DNA from: Sphingomonas lutea
Lineage (GTDB): Bacteria; Pseudomonadota; Alphaproteobacteria; Sphingomonadales; Sphingomonadaceae
NCBI RefSeq assembly: GCF_014396785.1
Contig: NZ_CP060718.1
Span: 888,501 to 952,500, forward strand
DNA: 64,000 nucleotides
Direction of reading: 5' to 3'
Below, in pieces: positions 55,702-64,000 of the stretch. A program made the position numbers and the translations under genes. Positions within the stretch are counted from its first letter, which is position 1; each line of letters opens with the position of its first letter. A model generated the notes under the pieces. The model was not told the DNA's origin. It did no database searches and saw only the letters and a program-made list of their open reading frames with translations.

Positions 55702-56652
55702 ATGAAGCTCCTGAAGCTTGTTCCCGACAACACCAACATCGACTTCATGCGGTGGCGCAACCTTGCGCTCGTCCTGTCGCTCCTTGCCACTCTCGCCAGC
55801 CTGACCTTGGTTGGGGTTCGCGGTCTCAACCTGGGCGTGGACTTCGTCGGCGGGCAGATGATCCGCACCACCTTCGCGCAGCCAATCGAGGTCGAGCAGT
55901 TGCGCAGCCGGGTCGGCGCGCTCAATCTGGGCGATGCCAGCATCCAGGAATTCGGCGGTCCGACCAGCTATCAGATTCGTCTGCCGCGTCCCGAGGGCGG
56001 AGAAGCGGCTGCCAACCAGGCCGCAAGCCAGGTCCGCAACATGTTGGAGCGCAGCTATCCGGGGGCGCGCGTCGATTCGGTGGAGACCGTATCAGGCAAG
56101 GTCAGCGAGGAGCTTGCCACCGACGGCGCCTTGGCGATCGCGTTGGCGATGTTGGGGATCGCCATCTACATCTGGTTTCGCTTCGAATGGCAGTTCGGCG
56201 TGGGCGCACTGCTCACGCTTGGGCATGACGTGTCGATGATCTTCGGCTTCTTCGCACTGACCCAGCTGCCGGTGGACCTCAACGTCGTTGCGGCATTCCT
56301 GGCAGTCGTCGGCTATTCGCTCAACGATACCGTCGTCATTTACGATCGAATCCGTGAAAATCTGCGGAAATTCCGGAAGATGGCTATCGTCCCCCTCATC
56401 AACCTGTCGCTTAACGAGACCCTTTCGCGGACGATCGTGACCTCTGGTTCGATTCTTCTCGCCCTGGGCACCTTGCTGTTGCTTGGTCCGGAAGTGATTT
56501 TTCCGCTGACCCTTGCGATCTTCCTCGGCACGGTGATCGGCACCTATTCGTCGATCTACATCTCGGCTCCGGTGCTGGTGTGGCTGGGGGTCAAGCCCGA
56601 CAGTTTCCTGCGCACGGCGAATGACGAAGTGCCGGAAGGCCACGCCGCCTGA
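55702..56652 (+). CDS. secF: protein translocase subunit SecF
   Basis: Partner of SecD, 316 residues, with six helices and a periplasmic domain after the first (VGVRGLNLGVDFVGGQMIRT). The conserved region VGYSLNDTVVIYDRIRENLR is present, with the Asp and Arg used in proton flow, followed by NLSLNETLSRTIVTSGSIL. It ends the yajC-secD-secF operon. A palindromic repeat follows in the gap before bamD. Confidence 0.95.
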   Translation: MKLLKLVPDNTNIDFMRWRNLALVLSLLATLASLTLVGVRGLNLGVDFVGGQMIRTTFAQPIEVEQLRSRVGALNLGDASIQEFGGPTSYQIRLPRPEGGEAAANQAASQVRNMLERSYPGARVDSVETVSGKVSEELATDGALAIALAMLGIAIYIWFRFEWQFGVGALLTLGHDVSMIFGFFALTQLPVDLNVVAAFLAVVGYSLNDTVVIYDRIRENLRKFRKMAIVPLINLSLNETLSRTIVTSGSILLALGTLLLLGPEVIFPLTLAIFLGTVIGTYSSIYISAPVLVWLGVKPDSFLRTANDEVPEGHAA

Positions 56653-56666
56653 TCCGTTCAGCCTAG

Positions 56667-56742
56667 GTTCGTCATTGCGAACGGAGTGAAGCAATCCACG
56701 TGGCGGGGATGCTTCGTCGCAAAGCTCCTCGCAATGTCGGGT
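56667..56742. repeat. imperfect palindrome between secF and bamD
   Basis: CGTCATTGCGAACGGAGTGA (from 56670) and its near complement in TTCGTCGCAAAGCTCCTCGC...AATGTCGG (to 56740) form the arms. The type (GTCATTGCGA...TCGCAATG) differs from the other repeats in the window and is widespread in alphaproteobacteria. Confidence 0.7.
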
Positions 56743-56794
56743 AAGGCTTGTTCCTGCCTTGGCCTGTCACGGGGCCCACGCTAATGAGGTTCAG

Positions 56795-57607
56795 ATGCTC
56801 AAGCTTTCGCGTTCCGCTCTCCTTCTGATGACCGTCGCTGCCGTGCCCCTGGCCGGATGCGCTTCGGGCGGGACCAAGGGTGCCGACACGGCCTATGTCG
56901 CGCGCGATGTGAACACGCTTTACGCGGCGGCCAAGCGCACGCTCGACAGCCGCGATTATGAGACCGCTGCCAAGCTGTTCGATGAAGTCGAGCGCCAGCA
57001 TCCTTATTCGGTGTGGGCCCGCCGGGCCCAGCTGATGAGCGCCTTCAGCTATTATATGGCGCGCAAATATCCGGACACGATCAGTTCGGCGCAGCGATTC
57101 GTTACCATTCACCCCGGCAACGCCGATGCGCCCTACGCCCATTACCTCATTGCGATGAGCTATTATCAGCAGATCGAGGACGTCACGCGCGACCAGGCGA
57201 CCACGCAGCAGGCGTCGAGTGCCTTCGGTGAGCTTATCCGCCGCTATCCCAGCAGCCGCTACGCCGCCGATGCGCGCCTCAAGCTCGACCTCATCAACGA
57301 CCATCTCGCCGGCAAGGAGATGGAGATCGGCCGCTTCTACCAGCGCTCGGCCAACTGGCTCGCGGCGAGCATGCGCTTTCGTGAGGTCGTCGATAAATAT
57401 CAGACCACCAGCCACACGCCCGAAGCGCTCGAACGGTTGGTCGAAACCTATCTCGCGCTCGGCGTCCCCGAAGAGGCCAAGAAGACCGCCGCGGTGCTTG
57501 GGCGCAATTATCCCAACAGCTACTGGTACCGGCAGGCGCTTCGCTTGCTCCTGAAGCACTATCCCGGTGCGACCCCGGTCCAGGCGCAGACCGCGACGCG
57601 CGGTTAA
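56795..57607 (+). CDS. bamD: outer-membrane assembly lipoprotein BamD
   Basis: A 270-residue lipoprotein of the BAM complex that inserts barrel proteins into the outer membrane. Lipobox LAGC with Cys22 from ATG 56795 (LLLMTVAAVPLAGC). TPR-like helical pairs follow (TLYAAAKRTLDSRDYETAAK, LFDEVERQHPYSVWARRAQL, YPDTISSAQRFVTIHPGNAD, EMEIGRFYQRSANWLAASM). ATG 56795 has TGAGGT upstream and is preferred to a longer start. recN follows 27 bases later. Confidence 0.94.
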   Translation: MLKLSRSALLLMTVAAVPLAGCASGGTKGADTAYVARDVNTLYAAAKRTLDSRDYETAAKLFDEVERQHPYSVWARRAQLMSAFSYYMARKYPDTISSAQRFVTIHPGNADAPYAHYLIAMSYYQQIEDVTRDQATTQQASSAFGELIRRYPSSRYAADARLKLDLINDHLAGKEMEIGRFYQRSANWLAASMRFREVVDKYQTTSHTPEALERLVETYLALGVPEEAKKTAAVLGRNYPNSYWYRQALRLLLKHYPGATPVQAQTATRG

Positions 57608-57634
57608 CCTGACTCGGCGGGCGCTCGGCAGCGG

Positions 57635-59286
57635 ATGCTGAGGCAGCTCGCCATCCACAATATCGTGCTGGTCGACCGGCTCGAGCTTGAGTTCGCGCCG
57701 GGGCTGGGCGTGCTCACCGGGGAAACCGGCGCGGGCAAGTCGATCCTGCTCGATTCGCTTGGCTTGGCGCTGGGCGCGCGCGCCGACACGGGCCTCGTCC
57801 GCAGCGGCGAGCAAGGCGCAGCGGTCTCGGCCGAACTCGAACTTCCCCCCGATCATGCGGCGATCGCCCTGCTCGCCGACCAGGGGGTCGAGCGCGAACC
57901 GGGCGAGCCGCTAATCTTCCGCCGCACGCTCAAGGCCGACGGCGCCAGCCGCGCCTTCGTCAATGGCGCCTCGGTCCCCGCCGGGCTGCTGCGCGAGATT
58001 GGCGCGCTGTCGGTCGAGATCCACGGCCAGCATGACGATCGCGGGTTGCTCAATCCCAAAGGCCACCGCGCCTTGCTCGACGCGTTCGGGCGGATCGACA
58101 CCGCGCCGGTCGCGGCGGCGTGGAGCGAGGTTTCGCGGATCGAAGCCGATCTTGCCCGCGCCCGCGACGATGCCGCCGCCGCCGAGCGCGACCGCGAATG
58201 GCTCGAACATGCCTCCGAGGAAATCGCCAAGCTTGCGCCCGAGGAAGGGAGGAGACGCGCCTGTCCGAAGAGCGCGCGGCGATGCAGGCCGGGGTCAAGG
58301 CGGGCGAGACGCTGACCGGGCTCGACGATCTGCTCGGCGGATCGGAGGGCGCGCTGGCCCTGTTGCGCCAGGCAGCTCGGCGAATCGAGCGCGGGGCTGC
58401 CGATCATCCGTTGCTTGGCGAGGCCCTGGCATCGCTCGACCGCGCGGTGATCGAAACGAGCGAGGCCGAGGAGCGCATCGCCCGCGCCGCCGATGCGCTG
58501 GCGTTCGACCCCGACCGGCTCGAACGCACCGAGGCGCGGCTGTTCGATATCCGCGCGCTTGCCCGAAAGCATCGCGTGGAGGCGGACGCACTTGCCGCGC
58601 TTGCCGCGCAGATGGGCGAGCAATTGGCGAGCATCCAGGCCGGCGGCCGGCGCATCACCGAGCTTGAGCGCGAACTTGCCTCCGCGCGCGAAAGCTTTGC
58701 CGCTGCGGCACGGCGGCTGAGCGATGCTCGTGCCGAAGCCGCCACGCGTCTCGACGCCGCGGTGGCGACCGAGCTTGCGCCGCTCAAGCTCGACGCCGCG
58801 CGGTTCCGCACCGCCATTGCGACCGCCGAGCCCGGCCCGTCGGGCACCGACCGCGTCGAGTTCGAAATCTCGACCAACCCCGGTGCGCCGTTCGGTCCGC
58901 TCACCCGCATCGCCTCGGGCGGCGAACTGTCGCGCTTCATCCTCGCGCTCAAGGTCGCGCTGGCCGAAGCGGGAAGCGCGGCGACGATGATCTTCGACGA
59001 GGTCGACCGCGGCGTCGGCGGTGCGGTCGCGAGCGCCATCGGCGACCGGCTCGCGCGCCTGGCCGAACAATCGCAGGTGCTGGTCGTGACGCACAGCCCG
59101 CAGGTCGCGGCCCGCGCCGCGCATCATTATCGCATCGAAAAGTCGCATGGCGACGGCGGCACCCGCACCCACGTTCGCAAGCTCAGCGACGCCGAGCGGC
59201 GCGAGGAGATTGCGCGCATGCTGTCGGGCGCGGCAATCACCGACGAGGCCCGCGCCCAGGCCGCGCGCCTGCTCGACGCCGCATGA
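57635..59286 (+). CDS. recN: DNA repair protein RecN (frameshifted in this sequence)
   Basis: SMC-like ATPase for double-strand-break repair, about 551 residues when repaired. N-terminal ATP site: LAIHNIVLVDRLELEFAPGL, GVLTGETGAGKSILLDSLGL; then HGQHDDRGLLNPKGHRALLD. Long coiled coil in the middle. C-terminal ATPase: RIASGGELSRFILALKVAL, ATMIFDEVDRGVGGAVASAI and VVTHSPQVAARAAHHYRI. The frame breaks at GGG 58247-58249; one more G restores KLAPEEGEETRLSEERAAMQ. Both halves are well conserved. ATG 57635. Its stop overlaps the next gene (ATGA). Confidence 0.93.
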
Positions 59287-59788
59287 CGTCTTACGTGGCG
59301 CTGCTGCGCGGCGTGAACCTTGGAAAACGGCAGCTGAAGATGGAGGATCTGCGGCGCATTGCCGGCGATCTCGGTCTCGAAAATCCCTCCACCTATATCG
59401 CCAGCGGCAACCTTCTCTTCGCCAGCGAAAAGAGCGAGACGGCGTTGAAGTCCGCGCTGGAAGCGTCGCTCGCAGCCCATATGGGCGCGCCGGTCGGGGT
59501 GATGATCCGCACGGCGGCGGAAATGGCGGCGGTTGCGGCGGCGTGCCCGTTCGACGTGCCCGGCAATCGCGCTGTCGCGATCTTCCTCGACGCCCCACCG
59601 CCCGCCGATGCCGCAGAGCACGCCAAGAACCAGGCGAATGAGGAGATCGCGCTTGGGGGGCGCGAGCTCTACGTCCATTATCCCGACGGGCAGGGGCCGT
59701 CGAAGCTGGGTCTTCCGGCGGCGGCCAAGGGCACTGCGCGTAACATGAACACGGTGGCCAAGCTGGCCGAGCTGGCTATGGGAAAAGC

Positions 59789-59792
<4 letters not shown>
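59283..59792 (+). CDS. DUF1697 family protein
   Basis: A 169-residue protein with the full DUF1697 pattern: YVALLRGVNLGKRQLKMEDL, NPSTYIASGNLLFASEKSET, LAVAIFLDAPP-type centre and YVHYPDGQGPSKLGLPAAAK, then TARNMNTVAKLAEL. No biochemical function is established for the family. It is coupled on both sides by ATGA overlaps (recN and the hydrolase gene). Confidence 0.88.
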
Positions 59793-62535
<2,743 letters not shown>

Positions 62536-62542
62536 GCTTCGC

Positions 62543-63124
62543 TCAGCAGGTGCGCCCGCCGCGGCGGCAATCGGTGTCGCCTCGCTTGCCCTGGTATTGC
62601 CCCCAATGCTCCTGCATCTGATAGCGGGAAAGCACCCATTCGCGCTCGGTCATGCAAGTCCGCTCGTAGCGGAACAGCGAGCCGGTAATCAGCGTCCGCT
62701 TGCAGATCTTCGCGTCCGGCGCCGCGTCGCCCAGGCGAATCGGATTGAAGGCCGGCTGCTCCCGCCCGGGAATGCGCCAATTGACCACGCCTTCGTGAAC
62801 CGAACGGGTCGGCTTGCCATTGGGCCCAATCACCGACTTGAACACCGCATGGCGGACGATCATCGCGCAGGTTTCCTCGTCGAGCCGCGGATGGCCGCTG
62901 CCGTGGGTCACTTCGCAGCTGGTCGGGCTGGCCTTGTCGTCGAGACGCACGACGAAGAAGACCGGGCCCTGCTCGCCCGCGGCAAGCGCTCGCGCGGGAT
63001 AATTCTGAAACACGACTTCGCTGATCTGCTTCATCCGCCGCGATTGCTTGTCGGACGTCTCGCGCGCCGCGAGCGGGCCCGGGATCATCAGCGCGGACAT
63101 TAGGGCGATCGACAGGGCGCGCAT
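62543..63124 (-). CDS. secreted hypothetical protein, TonB-C-terminal-like
   Basis: A 193-residue protein with a signal peptide (LSIALMSALMIPGPLAARET). The middle (ISEVVFQNYPARALAAGEQG, FFVVRLDDKASPTSCEVTHG and SGHPRLDEETCAMIVRHAVF) resembles the TonB C-terminal or related beta-alpha-beta fold, with a Cys pair (TSCEV, ETCAM). The C-terminus is rich in Cys and Arg (KICKRTLITGSLFRYERTCM, TDCRRGGRTC). ATG 63124 is used; AAGGAGA is about seven bases upstream. It is convergent with ligA and downstream of prmA on the same strand. Function unknown. Confidence 0.7.
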   Translation of the reverse strand: MRALSIALMSALMIPGPLAARETSDKQSRRMKQISEVVFQNYPARALAAGEQGPVFFVVRLDDKASPTSCEVTHGSGHPRLDEETCAMIVRHAVFKSVIGPNGKPTRSVHEGVVNWRIPGREQPAFNPIRLGDAAPDAKICKRTLITGSLFRYERTCMTEREWVLSRYQMQEHWGQYQGKRGDTDCRRGGRTC

Positions 63125-63157
63125 CGCACGTCTCCTTTTATTCGACTCGGCCTGATC

Positions 63158-64000
63158 CTACGCTTTTGCCGCCGGACCGGCCAGTGTCAGCACGGGCCAC
63201 TCGCCCGCGCCGCGATCGGCCACCGCTAGGCCGTGCCGCGCATAAGCGTCGATCACGGCTTTGGACTGGGTATCCAGCAAGCCGGCAAGGATCACAGTCC
63301 CGGCCGGCGCAAGCGCCTGCGCAAAGTCGGGGGCAAGGTCGATCAGCGGGCCGGCGAGGATGTTGGCGATGATCAGGTCGAACGGCGCGCGCGCCGCAAG
63401 CAGCGGCGAATCCATGCCTTCGGCAACGCCCAGCAGCAATTCGTCCGCGCCATGACCGACAGCGACACGATTGATCGCGGCATTGTCGCGCGCGACGTCG
63501 ATCGCGACCGGGTCGATGTCGGTCGCGATGCAGCGCGCGCCTGGCCACAGCGCCAGCGCGGCAAAGGCGAGCAGCCCGGTGCCGGTGCCGATGTCGGCGA
63601 TATTGGCGAAACGGGCGCCGCAACTCTCCAAGGCGTCGAGCGCCGCGAGGCAACCCGCGGTCGTTGCGTGCTGGCCCGTGCCGAACGCCAGGCTGGCGTC
63701 GATTTCGAAATTGATGTGGCCGGGTTCGGGCGGGTGCGTGGGGGTGTGGACGGTGAAGCGCCCGGCGCGGATCGGCTGAAGCCCCGCCTGGCTCATCGTC
63801 ACCCAATCGTCCTCGCCCAGCTGCTCGACCTCGGGCGTGCCATGCCCGAGCGCCGCAAGCGCGGCGAGGTCGCCAGCGCCGGGCGGGTGATCGAAATAGG
63901 CGTGGATCAGCCAGTCGTCGGGGCGGGCCGGATCGGGCTCGTCCGCGACCAGGACGGGCGGGCGCTCCCCGGGTAAATCAACCGTGTCGGCGACCGCCTG
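63158..64000 (-). CDS. prmA: ribosomal protein L11 methyltransferase, 5' end outside the window
   Basis: AdoMet-dependent trimethylase of ribosomal protein L11. The cofactor motif is NIADIGTGTGLLAFAALALW, followed by CIATDIDPVAIDVARDNAAI and the NPPY-equivalent LIIANILAGPLIDLAPDF; the upstream substrate region has GHINFEIDASLAFGTGQHAT. The frame is open from the stop at 63158 to the window edge at 64000 (280 codons plus the stop), with DDWLIHAYFDHPPGAGDLAA near the edge, so the N-terminus lies beyond the window. A GTG at 63802 is internal, not the start. Confidence 0.93.
   Translation of the reverse strand, partial: QAVADTVDLPGERPPVLVADEPDPARPDDWLIHAYFDHPPGAGDLAALAALGHGTPEVEQLGEDDWVTMSQAGLQPIRAGRFTVHTPTHPPEPGHINFEIDASLAFGTGQHATTAGCLAALDALESCGARFANIADIGTGTGLLAFAALALWPGARCIATDIDPVAIDVARDNAAINRVAVGHGADELLLGVAEGMDSPLLAARAPFDLIIANILAGPLIDLAPDFAQALAPAGTVILAGLLDTQSKAVIDAYARHGLAVADRGAGEWPVLTLAGPAAKA

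Overview
The window is a 64 kb stretch of a GC-rich alphaproteobacterial chromosome, densely packed on both strands; no gene-free gap exceeds about 200 bases. The gene set points to the order Sphingomonadales: a propionyl-CoA/methylmalonyl-CoA block, a UDP-galactopyranose mutase cluster, an HWE-type histidine kinase, glutathione-dependent formaldehyde oxidation, glpX near recJ, yajC-secD-secF behind a tRNA-Pro, many secreted hydrolases, and short palindromic repeats of the TCGTCCTGAGCG type. This placement is inferred from gene content and style, not from a marker-gene comparison.

Layout. 3-1007 hypothetical. 1054-5608 a glycan cluster (two glycoside hydrolases, glf, a glycosyltransferase). 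5755-12965 propionyl-CoA to succinyl-CoA (pccB, OsmC-like, mce, methylmalonyl-CoA mutase, small membrane protein, pccA). 13127-14146 histidine kinase. 14148-18946 five 4-bp-overlapping genes for an (aryl)acyl-CoA pathway. 19029-22614 formaldehyde detoxification (adhC, VOC protein, fghA) plus an MgtC-like membrane protein. 22611-24190 two envelope genes. 24213-29130 tRNA-Glu, recJ, two PH-domain membrane proteins, glpX. 29272-34776 small envelope proteins, a TIR-TPR membrane protein and an M20 amidohydrolase. 34813-37011 uvrB. 37013-39885 small membrane, VOC and regulatory genes, ending in a divergent ArsR/SRPBCC pair. 39904-47093 secreted or outer-membrane hydrolases (GDSL autotransporter, amidohydrolase, S10 and M20 peptidases) and a lipoprotein. 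47211-48675 a phage-type lysis cassette: GH108 endolysin, holin-like protein, and an i-spanin with an o-spanin nested in its +1 frame. 48805-52768 hslV and hslU with a D-amino-acid-oxidase-like gene and an alpha/beta hydrolase between them. 52825-56652 DUF2459 protein, tRNA-Pro, yajC-secD-secF. 56795-62535 bamD, recN, DUF1697, dienelactone hydrolase, ligA. 62543-64000 a secreted protein and prmA (cut by the window edge).

Two window-wide patterns matter. First, eleven genes are broken by what looks in each case like one missing base, mostly in G or C runs; restoring the base rebuilds normal family sequences (GH43, OsmC, PccA, AdhC, GlpX N-terminus, TIR-TPR, a membrane protein, the autotransporter esterase, the endolysin, the oxidase, RecN). 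This looks like homopolymer error in the assembly rather than gene decay, and it creates a false AdhC-VOC fusion. Second, palindromic repeats sit not only between genes but inside reading frames, adding about 25 in-frame residues to methylmalonyl-CoA mutase and to an acyl-CoA ligase, reshaping the oxidase N-terminus, and (a different repeat) replacing the C-terminus of the DUF2459 protein.

The most unusual local system is the stand-alone lysis cassette beside hslV: complete for lysis (muramidase, possible holin, nested spanin pair) but with no phage structural, integrase or regulatory gene anywhere in the window.
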